Of a stretch of DNA of 64,000 bases, positions 26,587 to 35,332 are shown in pieces. The stretch lies in assembly GCF_001426245.1 (NCBI RefSeq), contig NZ_LMCM01000001.1, positions 124,001 through 188,000 on the forward strand. Direction: 5' to 3'. A program made the translations under genes and the position numbers. The notes beneath the pieces were generated by a model that saw only the letters and a program-made list of their open reading frames with translations, made no database searches and was not told the DNA's origin. Origin of the DNA: Phycicoccus sp. Root101 (GTDB lineage: Bacteria > Actinomycetota > Actinomycetes > Actinomycetales > Dermatophilaceae). Every line of letters begins with the position of its first letter. Position 1 is the first letter of the stretch.

Positions 26587-28011
26587 TTGTTCAGCAATGC
26601 TGACGAGGTCCTGAAGTTCATCAAGGACGAGGACGTCAAGTTCGTCGACGTGCGCTTCTGCGACCTGCCGGGCGTGATGCAGCACTTCAACGTGCCCGCC
26701 AAGAGCCTGGACGCGGACTTCTTCAAGGAGGGCCAGATGTTCGACGGGTCCTCGATCCGCGGGTTCCAGGCCATCCACGAGTCCGACATGAAGCTGGTCC
26801 CGGACCCCACGAGCGCGTACCTCGACCCGTTCCGCAAGGAAAAGACGCTCATCCTCAACTTCTCCATCGTCGACCCGTTCACCGGCGAGGAGTACTCCCG
26901 CGACCCGCGCAACATCGCCGCGAAGGCTGAGGCCTACCTCAAGTCGACCGGCATCGCGGACACCGCGTACTTCGGCGCCGAGGCCGAGTTCTACGTCTTC
27001 GACGACGTGCGCTTCGAGACCAAGCAGAACGCCAGCTACTACTACATCAACTCCATCGAGGCCGCGTGGAACACCGGTCGCGAGGAGGAGGGTGGCAACA
27101 AGGGGTACAAGACCCGCTACAAGGGCGGCTACTTCCCCGTTCCCCCGACCGACCACTTCGCCGACATGCGCGACGAGATGTCGCTCGCGCTCGAGGAGGC
27201 GGGCCTGTCGGTCGAGCGCGCCCACCACGAGGTCGGCACCGCCGGACAGCAGGAGATCAACTACCGCTTCAACACGCTGAAGCAGGCCGCCGACGACGTG
27301 CTGAAGTTCAAGTACATCGTCAAGAACGTCGCCTGGGAGGGCGGCAAGACGGTCACCTTCATGCCGAAGCCGATCTTCGGTGACAACGGCTCGGGCATGC
27401 ACTCGCACCAGTCGCTCTGGAAGGACGGCGAGCCCCTCTTCTACGACGAGCGCGGCTACGGCGGCCTGTCGGACCTGGCCCGCTGGTACATCGGTGGCCT
27501 GCTCAAGCACGCCCCGGCGCTGCTCGCGTTCACGAACCCGACGGTGAACTCCTACCACCGCCTGGTCCCCGGCTACGAGGCCCCGGTCAACCTGGTCTAC
27601 TCGGCCCGTAACCGCTCGGCCTGCATCCGCATCCCGATCACCGGTGACAACCCGAAGGCCAAGCGCGTCGAGTTCCGCGTACCGGACCCGTCGGCCAACC
27701 CGTACCTCGCGTTCTCCGCGATGCTGATGGCCGGCCTGGACGGCATCAAGAACCGCATCGAGCCCCCGGAGCCGGTGGACAAGGACCTCTACGAGCTCCC
27801 GCCCGAGGAGCACGACGCCATCGAGCAGGTCCCCGGCTCGCTGCCGGCCGTCCTGGACGCGCTGGAGGCAGACCACGAGTTCCTGCTCGAGGGTGACGTG
27901 TTCACCAAGGACCTCATCGAGACCTGGGTCGAGTGGAAGCGCAAGAACGAGGTCGACCCGATCCGCTTCCGCCCGCACCCGCACGAGTTCGAGATGTACT
28001 TCGACATCTGA
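26587..28011 (+). CDS. glnA: type I glutamine synthetase
   Basis: Makes glutamine from glutamate and ammonia with ATP. It has 474 residues, starting at a TTG (26587) preceded by CAGGAGGCCCC. Signatures are [39 protein letters not shown] (ATP loop) and [18 protein letters not shown]. The adenylylation Tyr lies in [11 protein letters not shown] (about residue 402), so this is the GlnE-regulated GSI-beta form. GlnR boxes upstream add transcriptional nitrogen control. No hairpin terminator was seen after the stop, where the decayed integrase sequence begins within 60 bases. Confidence 0.97.
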   Translation: MFSNADEVLKFIKDEDVKFVDVRFCDLPGVMQHFNVPAKSLDADFFKEGQMFDGSSIRGFQAIHESDMKLVPDPTSAYLDPFRKEKTLILNFSIVDPFTGEEYSRDPRNIAAKAEAYLKSTGIADTAYFGAEAEFYVFDDVRFETKQNASYYYINSIEAAWNTGREEEGGNKGYKTRYKGGYFPVPPTDHFADMRDEMSLALEEAGLSVERAHHEVGTAGQQEINYRFNTLKQAADDVLKFKYIVKNVAWEGGKTVTFMPKPIFGDNGSGMHSHQSLWKDGEPLFYDERGYGGLSDLARWYIGGLLKHAPALLAFTNPTVNSYHRLVPGYEAPVNLVYSARNRSACIRIPITGDNPKAKRVEFRVPDPSANPYLAFSAMLMAGLDGIKNRIEPPEPVDKDLYELPPEEHDAIEQVPGSLPAVLDALEADHEFLLEGDVFTKDLIETWVEWKRKNEVDPIRFRPHPHEFEMYFDI

Positions 28012-28068
28012 CGTTCAGAAGCCGCCTGACCTGCTGCTTTGCGTTCACGATGCGCTCCCAGTCCGCAT

Positions 28069-28960
28069 CTAGTCCGCAAGACTTCGGGCTTTGCTCAGCG
28101 AGTCCGCCCGTGTTGCCAGTACCACTCCAACGGCAGCGCGGGCGGACTCGTCTGCGTCGGGGCCCATGTGCCCGTAGAAGTTGAGGGTCGTTATCGCCGA
28201 TGGCTACGCGAGTCGGCGCAGGACGACCTTGACTTATGCGCCACTCGCGATGAGCAACGAGGCGAAGTAGTGCCGCAGGTCGTGGAACCGGAACCGGGCC
28301 GGCAGTCCCTTGGATTGCTTGCGTGCGACTCGCACAGCCCGTTTCGATCGCCCAGGGGCCGACCCGCTCCCCCTCCTCGTTCGCCACGACCGTCGGGCCA
28401 CAGAACCGTGCAACCGCCGCGGACAGCTCGAGTGCGAGCTCCTGCGGGATCGGCACATGCGTCCGGTAGGAGCTCGCCGACTTGAGCTTGTCCTCGGGCC
28501 ACCGGATCGCACGAGCGACCACGCCTCGCATGAAGTCGACGTCCCCGACCCGCAAAGCCGCCGACACCTCGGCGATGCGCAGGCCCACGAACGCACCGAT
28601 CAGGACAGCCAACCGCATCTGCTCGGGCATCGCGTCGTGCAGCGCCCAGATCTGGCCCGTAGTCGCGACGTATGGACGCTGCGGTCCCTGCCCACCCGAC
28701 GTTTTCCGGTTGCGCGCTGAGCGAGGATCAGCCCATCATGGGCCGCATCGCCTATCACGTGGGCCAGGCGCCGCTACGTGGCGTAGCTTCTTGAGTCCGC
28801 GTAGCCAGCCGCCTTCATGCCAGCCGCCCACGCGTTCACCTGCGATGGCCGCACGTTCATAAGTCGTGACGAGCCGAAGGTCCTGTTGATGTGGACGATG
28901 ATCACCTTGGCTTCGCGGACGTTCGACGGCCGGCGCGTGGCTTAGCCCTTGAGCCACGCC
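28069..28960 (-). pseudogene. decayed tyrosine recombinase (phage-type integrase)
   Basis: Reading leftwards across frames, an integrase can be pieced together. The core-binding domain is PSNVREAKVIIVHINRTFGS and NVRPSQVNAWAAGMKAAGYA (about 28800-28890). After stops and a frameshift come PYVATTGQIWALHDAMPEQM and GLRIAEVSAALRVGDVDFMRG (catalytic Arg). After another shift comes RFHDLRHYFASLLIASG (HxxR motif), then stops, then TLNFYGHMGPDADESARAA (catalytic Tyr) up to a TAG at 28069-28071. At least three in-frame stops and two frameshifts make it dead. GC is lower than in neighbours. It marks an old integrated element downstream of glnA. Confidence 0.85.
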
Positions 28961-29031
28961 TGCTTGAGGCCGTCCCGCGGCCGCCTCCCAAACCACCTAA
29001 GCGAGGATCGCGTAGGTCATTCATATGGCGC

Positions 29032-29886
29032 TCAGAGCCCCACCGAGTTCGCGCCGTGAGCCGCTTGCGCACTGGTGAATCCCTCGAACCGCAACTGCTC
29101 GATGAGTCCCGAGCGAGAGAAGCCCGACATTTCGAGGTAGGACTTCGCGCTCTCGTCTGCCTCCGCGTTCCAATTGACATGCATCCGGTCAATCGCACGT
29201 TGGGCGTCATGATTGCTGAACCCTTCGAACCGCAACTGCTCGATAAGTCCCGAGCGAGAGAAGCCCGACATTTCGAGGTAGGACTCGGCAGAGCGCTTTG
29301 CGTTCTCTTGCGCGATCGTCAACCTGTTTGCGTCCGCGATCCTCTTGGCGGCCGCGGCCTTGGCGGCAGCCGCTGCTTTGGCCTTCGCGTCAGCTGCTGC
29401 CTTGGCTTTGGCTTTCGCGTCAGCCACGGTTTTGGCCTTCGCGTCAGCTGCAGCTTTAGCCTTCGCGTCTGCCGCGGCCTTCGCGTCAGCCACGGCTTTC
29501 GCCTTCGCGTCAGCCACCGCTTTCGCCTTCGCGTCAGCCGCAACCTTTGGGTCCACTAGCGTCGTAGCGGCCTTCGTTGGGACGGTCTCCACCAAGGCGG
29601 TGGGAGTCGTCCTGGTCGTCGCTGGGTCGTCTGTTAGCGTGCCAATCATCCAAAGGGCTGCCAACGAGGCGATCGGGAGGACAAAGCGCTTCTTCTTGTA
29701 CCAGGGTCGCACCGCCTTACCAGATGCTACGGGCGCGTCGGCGTCCTCCTTGCCCTGCGGGATTCCCGGGGGCACGCCCTGCGGCCCCGGCTGTCGGTGC
29801 TCAGTCCACGCGGCCCCATCCCAGTAACGGAGTTGACTCGGGTTCTCGGGGTCCGCATGCCAACCGGCAGGAGGTAGTTCTTGCAT
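29032..29886 (-). CDS. membrane-anchored DUF2510-Ltp family protein
   Basis: A 284-residue protein from ATG 29886; an upstream in-frame start would add 33 unlike residues. The N-terminal DUF2510 motif is PAGWHADPENPSQLRYWDG with WTEH. One membrane helix follows (FVLPIASLAALWMIGTL, about residues 67-83), then an Ala/Lys/Asp repeat rod (ADAKAKAVADAKAK type, about 115-185). The C terminus holds two Ltp (PF07553) modules, each reading SYLEMSGFSRSGLIEQLRFEG. The Ltp family includes the superinfection-exclusion lipoprotein of Streptococcus phage TP-J34; here a membrane helix replaces the lipobox. It sits between a dead integrase and an HNH gene, so a phage-related role is plausible but unproven. 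Confidence 0.8.
   Translation of the reverse strand: MQELPPAGWHADPENPSQLRYWDGAAWTEHRQPGPQGVPPGIPQGKEDADAPVASGKAVRPWYKKKRFVLPIASLAALWMIGTLTDDPATTRTTPTALVETVPTKAATTLVDPKVAADAKAKAVADAKAKAVADAKAAADAKAKAAADAKAKTVADAKAKAKAAADAKAKAAAAAKAAAAKRIADANRLTIAQENAKRSAESYLEMSGFSRSGLIEQLRFEGFSNHDAQRAIDRMHVNWNAEADESAKSYLEMSGFSRSGLIEQLRFEGFTSAQAAHGANSVGL
29085..29285. repeat. 60-bp direct repeat encoding the duplicated Ltp modules
   Basis: Bases 29085-29144 and 29226-29285 are identical at 59 of 60 positions with a 141-base (47-codon) period. They encode the LEMSGFSRSGLIEQLRFEGF core of each Ltp module. Flanking parts of the modules have diverged. Confidence 0.9.
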
Positions 29887-30652
29887 CTCTAATCCGTTCG
29901 CAGTGGTACTTGCTCGCTTGGAGGTGTTGGTGCACACCGATCGAGGGTCATCGAAGGCTCGTCTGTCGCGTGTGACCCTATGCAATGGTTCGGCGTATAC
30001 GCCCTTGAATCTCTGAAATGCCCTTTTTTATGACCGCTGCAAGCCGAACGAACTAGCGCAAACGGCGTAGCGCTCTGGGGCTCACTTTTGGACCGAGCAC
30101 CCCACTTCGGGCCGATCGGCTGCGCAGTCCTTGTGTCGCCCACTTGTCAGAAGCGCAGCGGTAGCTGTATTCGAGATCCGGGCAACGGAGTAACCGGGCG
30201 GCCGCGAGCTCGGGCTTGAGGTCGTGGGTTTCCTTCACAGGTGAGGGACGGAAGCGGTGTCGGCCCTGCGATCCACATCCCGGCGCCGAACCAGTCGCGC
30301 CAGACGCAGCGCCACGATCCTGCGACCCCTTCCACCACCCACCGCGTACGTTGAGCGCAGGATCGGAAGCAGTACATCTGCCTCGGCCCGCGTCGCTTCG
30401 CCCCCGTCGCACGCGCTCGTGCAGTCAGGAGCAAGGCAGGCGGCCGTCCCTGTCACGGCGAGCGTCACCTCGAGCAACTGCCGCTGGCAGTCGGTCAACG
30501 GCTTCGGGACTGAGGGTCGGCACGCCGTGGACTCGATTTGCGAGCGGGCGGGTGTAGAAGCTGCCGGGCCGTTGCGCCATCCGTGGGCGACAAGCACCAG
30601 CCCCGCGCATGGCGTGGGGTCGGGCATGCGCGCGGGATAGAAGGAAGTCAGC
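29887..30652. other. unassigned intergenic stretch of the accessory region
   Basis: About 770 bases with GC lower than the surroundings, including an unusual T7 run near 30019. Short open frames exist on both strands (for example 30235-30627 minus, 30257-30640 plus), but they overlap one another, have Arg/Ser/Pro-rich shadow-like composition, and none resembles a family I know. No tRNA, terminator or complete mobile element was recognised. It is probably eroded mobile DNA. Confidence 0.5.
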
Positions 30653-30729
30653 CCCCTAAGGGCCCGAATGTGGTTCTGCTGTCAGCGAATTCGAGCGATT
30701 CGGGGTGTGGACAAGTCTTTCTGCATCAT

Positions 30730-30745
30730 TCGAACAGGTGTACGA
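30730..30745. promoter_or_regulatory. LexA (SOS) box, upstream copy
   Basis: TCGAACAGGTGTACGA, differing at one base from the actinobacterial LexA consensus TCGAAC-N4-GTTCGA. It ends eight bases before the ATG of the 25-codon leader frame. Confidence 0.8.
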
Positions 30746-30752
30746 TTGAGGT

Positions 30753-30830
30753 ATGTCGGTCAGAAGCGAATTCGAGCGATTCGGGGTGTGGACAAGTCTT
30801 TCTGCATCATTCGAACAGGTGTACGATTGA
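30753..30830 (+). CDS. 25-residue leader ORF created by the promoter duplication
   Basis: The start codon of the upstream repeat copy (30753) reads MSVRSEFERFGVWTSL and stops at a TGA (30828-30830) three bases before the HNH start. It is in frame with the HNH gene (81-base period) but closed by that stop. It may be translated and reinitiate into the HNH frame, or simply be a by-product of the duplication. Confidence 0.35.
   Translation: MSVRSEFERFGVWTSLSASFEQVYD
30811..30826. promoter_or_regulatory. LexA (SOS) box, downstream copy
   Basis: Second identical TCGAACAGGTGTACGA, 81 bases from the first and ending eight bases before the ATG of the HNH gene. It should place the gene under DNA-damage control. 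Confidence 0.8.
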
Positions 30831-30833
30831 GGT

Positions 30834-32442
30834 ATGTCGGTCAGCCCGCTCACCGCCGTCCCGGACACCGGTCCGGACGGTGGCTGGGGCGTGCGGAACC
30901 AAGCGTTGTGGGAGCGGACCGCGGCTGTTGCGGGGTGGTTGAACCGGGCGCAGGCCGAGCTGGTCGACATCATCGACGAGGTCATGCGCGACCGGCACTG
31001 GGGTGAAGGTGGGTTCAAGTCACCCGAGCACTACCTCGTCGTCCGCGCCGGCCTGTCCCATGCCCACGCCGCTGACATCGTCGCCGTCGCCCGGCAACGC
31101 ACCGAGCTCACCGACGCAGCTGTGGCGTTGGAGGCTGGGGAGCTGTCCCTGGACCAGGTCGCCGTCCTGGCCCGCCACGTCCCGGTCACCCACCAAGCCT
31201 CGGTCACCCAGTTCGCCCGGAACGCGACCGTCACCCAGCTGCGCCGAGCGGTCGCCCGCCACGCGTTCGCCACCCCCGCACCAGCCGCACACGCCGCCCA
31301 AGGCACCGACGCAGCGGGCAGCGATCTGCCCGTCGAGCCGCACACGCTGGGGTTCGGCGACCTGGACACCGCCGCCCTGCCGTCCACCGCCTTCCAGTCG
31401 GCCGCCGAGCAGCGTGCCTGCGCCAAGCCCGACCTGGCCATGTCCTACGACGCCGACGGCCGGTTCCAGCTGCGCTACTCCGCCCCCCGCGACCATCGGC
31501 GCGCTGGTCGAACAAGCCGTCAAAGAAGCCAAGGACGCACTGTTCCTGCGCCGCCGCGACACCGACAGCAGTGACGCCAGCGACGCCGCGCGGACTGGCT
31601 GGGCTGCCGACGTCGACGACCGCTACGCGGGGTCGCCGACCTACGCCGACGCCCTCGAGGAGATGGCCACCCGATCCCTCGCCTCGGTCACCTCCACCAG
31701 CAGGTCGGCGCACTACCGGGTCTACCTGCACCTCGACACGACCGGTGCGTGGGTCAACGGCGGCCACGCCATCCCCCTGCGCCTGCTCGGACGGTTCATC
31801 AGCGACGGCACCGTCCAACCCGTCTGGGAAACCGAAGGGCGACCGGTGTCCGTCGGACGGGCCATGCGGATCCTGCCCCACCGCACCCGCCGCCTGATCA
31901 CCGACCGCGACCGCGGCTGCCGCTTCCCCGGCTGCCCCACCACCGGGTTCGTCGAGGTCCACCACCTCCAGGCATGGGCCGACGGCGGAGCCACGGACAC
32001 CGACAACCAGATCAGCCTCTGCACCACCCACCACGACGGCATCGACCGCGGCGACTACACCATCACCGGCGACCCCACCCACCCCGACGGACTCACCGTC
32101 ACTAACCGGTACGGGCTACCCATCCGCCCACCCCACCCCCACGAGACCGCCCCACCACCAGGCGGCGACCCACACATACCCGAAGGCACCTACCAACCGC
32201 CCTCAGGCGGGGCCATCACCTGGAACGACCTCGCCATCCCCTCCGACCACGAGGCCACCCACGGCACGCCACCCGGCAACACCGTTGGCTCCATCCCGCG
32301 CCCGAGAAGAACGCGCTCACGGACCAGCGGCCGCAGGACGAAGTCACACGCAACAGGACTCGTGATCGTCTCCGACGGACTCATCCCCTGGGAGACCGAC
32401 CCACCCACGACACCCGGAGAACGCCCCTGGTCCACGCCCTGA
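30834..32442 (+). pseudogene. DUF222/13E12-family HNH endonuclease, frameshifted
   Basis: The N-terminal DUF222 part (ALWERTAAVAGWLNRAQAEL, SPEHYLVVRAGLSHAHAADI) runs in one frame to about 31485. The C-terminal half continues in the +1 frame (ATIGALVEQAVKEAKDALF onward) to the stop at 32440-32442. Removing one C from the run C6 at 31483-31488 rejoins them as a 535-residue protein. The HNH site reads CRFPGCPTTGFVEVHHLQAWA followed by DNQISLCTTHHDGIDRG, with its His and Cys residues intact. Such genes are multicopy and SOS-linked in actinobacteria. The break may be a real mutation, phase variation in the C run, or a sequencing error. Confidence 0.85.
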
Positions 32443-32588
32443 GTACCGGGGCCCCATCCGTCGGGGCGCACGAGGCAGCACGCCGACGGGCGAGCGCACG
32501 GATCGTGATGCGGACCCCGACACCTGGGGTGCCGGATCGCTGGCCTATTCGGACGCGAAGTGTCCGCAACCGTCGATACCGTGCGGGC

Positions 32589-32945
32589 ATGGCCATCGCC
32601 CGATACCCCAGCATCGTCCTCGACTGCCCCGACGCCGCGACGCTCGCCGCCTTCTACGGCACCCTCCTCGACTGGAAGGTGACCGACTCGGACGACTGGT
32701 TCGAGGTGCGCGCGGAGTACGGGCAGTGCATCTGCTTCCAGACGGTCGAGAACTACCGCGCGCCGATCTGGCCCGGTCAGGACGTGCCGCAGCAGATGCA
32801 CCTCGACGTGGTGGTCGACGACCTCGACGTGGCCGAGGCCGAAGTGCTCAAGATCGGCGCGACGAAGCACGAGCACCAGCCGGGCACGACGTTCCGGGTG
32901 TTCCTCGACCCGGCCGGTCACCCCTTCTGTCTCTGCCTCAGCTGA
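32589..32945 (+). CDS. VOC superfamily (glyoxalase-like) protein
   Basis: 118 residues from ATG 32589 (MAIARYPSIVLDCPDAATL). It has the beta-alpha-beta-beta-beta pattern of Glyoxalase_6-type proteins, with AAFYGTLLDWKVT, QQMHLDVVVDDLDVAEAEV (metal-binding His) and the C-terminal FRVFLDPAGHPFCLCLS. It is a single module that would dimerise. Substrate unknown: possible dioxygenase, lyase or resistance protein. It stands alone downstream of the HNH remnant. Confidence 0.88.
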   Translation: MAIARYPSIVLDCPDAATLAAFYGTLLDWKVTDSDDWFEVRAEYGQCICFQTVENYRAPIWPGQDVPQQMHLDVVVDDLDVAEAEVLKIGATKHEHQPGTTFRVFLDPAGHPFCLCLS

Positions 32946-33030
32946 GCCACCCGACCCCGACGCCCGTCCTCGGACGCTCGGCCACGGATGCCCGACGCTC
33001 GACGCACAAGCCCGGCCCGGACGCCCGGGA

Positions 33031-33056
33031 CAGCCCGTCAGCCCGTCAGCCCGTCA
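33031..33056. repeat. 8-bp tandem repeat over the GH3 stop codon
   Basis: CAGCCCGT occurs three times in a row (33031-33054) followed by CAG. The third unit's junction supplies the minus-strand TGA of the GH3 gene (TCA at 33046-33048). Because the gene ends inside it, slippage would move or renew the stop. Confidence 0.75.
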
Positions 33057-35322
33057 GCTCGAACGCCGCGCGGAGGAGCACCTCGTCCCGCGACGACGGC
33101 CCCACGAGCAGCTCGAACCCGCCGGGCTCGACGACCCTGCGACCCGAGGCGTCCACGATCGAGCAGGCCGACACCGGCACCGCCACGTCCACCGTCACCG
33201 AGGCACCCGGCTCGACCCGCACCTGGGTGAACGACTTGAGCTCCTTGTCGGCCCAGCTGGCCGACGTCACGAGGTCGCGCACGTAGACCTGGACCGTCTC
33301 GAGGGCCGGCCGAGATCCCTTGTTGGACAAGGTGACTCGACCTGAGACCGTCCCGTCACCCGTGACAGGCACCGAGACCGAGTCGGCGTCGAGCACGAGG
33401 TCGGAGTAGTCCACCGTCGTGTACGACAGTCCCTCCCCGAAGGCGAACGCCGGGCGCTGCGTGAGGTCTGCGTACCGGTCGCCGTGCTGGCCGCGCACCT
33501 GGTTGTAGTAGGTCGGCTGTTGACCGGCATGACGGGCGAACGAGATCGGCAGCCGACCCGATGGTTCGATGTCGCCGAGGAGCAGCTCCGCGATGGCCCG
33601 GCCACCCTGCATACCCGGGTTGGCGACCCACACCACCGCAGCGGCGTCGAGGGCGGAGTCGGGCAGCACCAACGGCTTCGAGGCCAACAGCACCACGACC
33701 ATCGGGGTCCCGGTGGCGGCGAGCGCATCGAGCAGGGCCACCTGACCGCCGACGAGCTCGAGCGTCGCCGTCGAGCGCCCCTCACCGACGAGCTCGATGC
33801 GGTCGCCGACGACGGCGACCACGACGTCCGCGGCAGACGCAGCCGCAACGGCCTCCTCGATGAGCGCCGGGTCGGGAGGACTCGGCACCGCCACCTGGGG
33901 ACGTGGCTGCCCGTCCGGGAAGAACTCGCCCGACGGGTCCGGCGCCAGGGTGAGGATGTCGGCGCCACGCGCCCGGCTCACCGTCCAGTCGTCCGGCACC
34001 GCCGCGCGCAGTCCGTCCAGGACGGTCGTGATCATCTCCCGCGGGTGACCCTCGAGGATCCAGTCAGCCTGCCCCGACGAACCGGCCCAGTCCCCCAGCT
34101 GCGTCTGGGCGTCGTCCGCGAGCGGTCCCACGACCGCGATCCGCCGCGCACCACCATGGGTGGGACGCGAGGCGTCCCGCAGCGGAAGGGCGCCGTCGTT
34201 GCGCAGCAGCACCAGCGAGCGCCGTGCCACCTCGAGGTTGAGCACGGTGTGCGACGCCGTGGCGATCACCTCGCGCTGGCGCGAGGGATCGGGTCGGCGC
34301 GGGTCCTCGAACAACCCGAGCTCGAACTTCACCGTCAGGATGCGGCTGACCGCGGGGTGCAGGTCCGACTCGGACAGCAGCCCCCGGGAGATCGCGTCGA
34401 GCGCCCCCGCGAAGAACTGCGGCGTCGTCATGACCATGTCGTTGCCGGCCTTCACCGCAGCGGCAGCGGCGTGCGTGTGGTCGGGCTGCACCTGCTGCTC
34501 CCAGACCATCCGGCCGACGTTGTCCCAGTCGGTGATGAGCGTCCCGGTGTAGCCCCACTCGCCGCGCAGCACGTCGCCCAGCAGCCAGTCGTTGACGGTG
34601 ATCGGGACGCCGTCCATGGTCTGGTACCCGAGCATGAACGTCCGGCAGCCCTCTCTCGCAACCCGTTCGAACGGCGGCAGGAACCAGGACCGGAGCTTGC
34701 GCCGACTGATGTCTGCCTCGCTGGCGTCACGGCCGCCCTGGGTCTCGGAGTACCCCGCGAAGTGCTTGGCCGTCGCGAGGATCGCCGTCGGGTCGTCCAA
34801 CCCGTCGCCCTGGTAGCCGCGCACCATCGCGGACGCGAGCTCACCCAGCAGGTGCGGGTCCTCCCCGAACGTCTCGTTGACGCGCCCCCAGCGCAGGTCG
34901 CGGGCGATGCACAGCACCGGCGAGAAGGTCCAGTGCACGCCGGTCGCCGACACCTCGACCGCCGTGGCGCGCGCTGCCCGCTCGACGAGGACGGGGTCCC
35001 ACGAGGCCGCCATGCCGAGCTGGGTCGGGAAGATCGTGGCCCCCTTGAAGAACGAGTGCCCGTGGATGCAGTCCTCCCCCACGAGCAACGGGATGCCGAG
35101 CCGGGTCCGCGCGACCAGCTCGTGGGCCTCGGCCAACCGCTGGGGCGACGCGTGCAGGATCGACCCCACGTGCGTGGACAGCACGAGCTCGGGGAGTCCT
35201 TCGCGCGCGTCGAGCTGCATCATCTGCCCGACCTTCTCCTGCGCGGTCATCCGCCCGAGGAGGTCGGCGACGCGTTCGGCGACGGGGAGCTGGGGGTCGA
35301 GGTACGGCAGCGTTTCGCTCAC
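33046..35322 (-). CDS. GH3 beta-glucosidase/beta-xylosidase
   Basis: A 758-residue family 3 glycoside hydrolase from GTG 35322, with no signal peptide, so likely cytosolic. The barrel domain has LVGEDCIHGHSFFKGATIFPTQ, LDLRWGRVNETFGEDPHLLGELA-like features and KHFAGYSETQGGRDAS. The nucleophile Asp is in TLITDWDNVGRM (about residue 265). The alpha/beta sandwich domain has VVGPLADDAQTQLGDWAG and VAVVGDRIELVGEGRSTATLEL, and a fibronectin-III-like domain ends the chain. It is unlinked to the GH1 operon. Specificity (glucosidase or xylosidase) cannot be told. Confidence 0.93.
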   Translation of the reverse strand: MSETLPYLDPQLPVAERVADLLGRMTAQEKVGQMMQLDAREGLPELVLSTHVGSILHASPQRLAEAHELVARTRLGIPLLVGEDCIHGHSFFKGATIFPTQLGMAASWDPVLVERAARATAVEVSATGVHWTFSPVLCIARDLRWGRVNETFGEDPHLLGELASAMVRGYQGDGLDDPTAILATAKHFAGYSETQGGRDASEADISRRKLRSWFLPPFERVAREGCRTFMLGYQTMDGVPITVNDWLLGDVLRGEWGYTGTLITDWDNVGRMVWEQQVQPDHTHAAAAAVKAGNDMVMTTPQFFAGALDAISRGLLSESDLHPAVSRILTVKFELGLFEDPRRPDPSRQREVIATASHTVLNLEVARRSLVLLRNDGALPLRDASRPTHGGARRIAVVGPLADDAQTQLGDWAGSSGQADWILEGHPREMITTVLDGLRAAVPDDWTVSRARGADILTLAPDPSGEFFPDGQPRPQVAVPSPPDPALIEEAVAAASAADVVVAVVGDRIELVGEGRSTATLELVGGQVALLDALAATGTPMVVVLLASKPLVLPDSALDAAAVVWVANPGMQGGRAIAELLLGDIEPSGRLPISFARHAGQQPTYYNQVRGQHGDRYADLTQRPAFAFGEGLSYTTVDYSDLVLDADSVSVPVTGDGTVSGRVTLSNKGSRPALETVQVYVRDLVTSASWADKELKSFTQVRVEPGASVTVDVAVPVSACSIVDASGRRVVEPGGFELLVGPSSRDEVLLRAAFELTG

Positions 35323-35332
35323 GCCGACGATG

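Larger units (their letters stand above)
30685..30844 (+). repeat. 79-bp tandem duplication of the HNH gene promoter and start
   Basis: Bases 30685-30763 recur at 30766-30844, seemingly without mismatch, with two bases (AA) between them (81-base period). Each copy contains GAATTCGAGCGATTCGGGG, one SOS-like box and the sequence GAGGTATGTCGGTCAG, which carries the start codon. Confidence 0.95.

Noticed and set aside
29345-29827. Hydrophobic Ala-rich plus-strand frame that looks like membrane helices
   Set aside because: It is the complement of the Ala/Lys/Asp rod of the Ltp gene. The repeats give AAAALAFASA by reversal, with no start signal.
30120-30240. Possible tRNA near the accessory region (attachment site)
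   Set aside because: No cloverleaf, T-loop GGTTCRA core or acceptor pairing could be found.
30235-30640. Overlapping 110-130-codon frames on both strands in the accessory gap
   Set aside because: They overlap each other, have shadow-like composition, no ribosome site and no recognisable family.
30685-30844. Possible CRISPR array
   Set aside because: Only two long repeat units with a two-base spacer, containing a promoter and start codon. This is a tandem duplication, not repeat-spacer structure.
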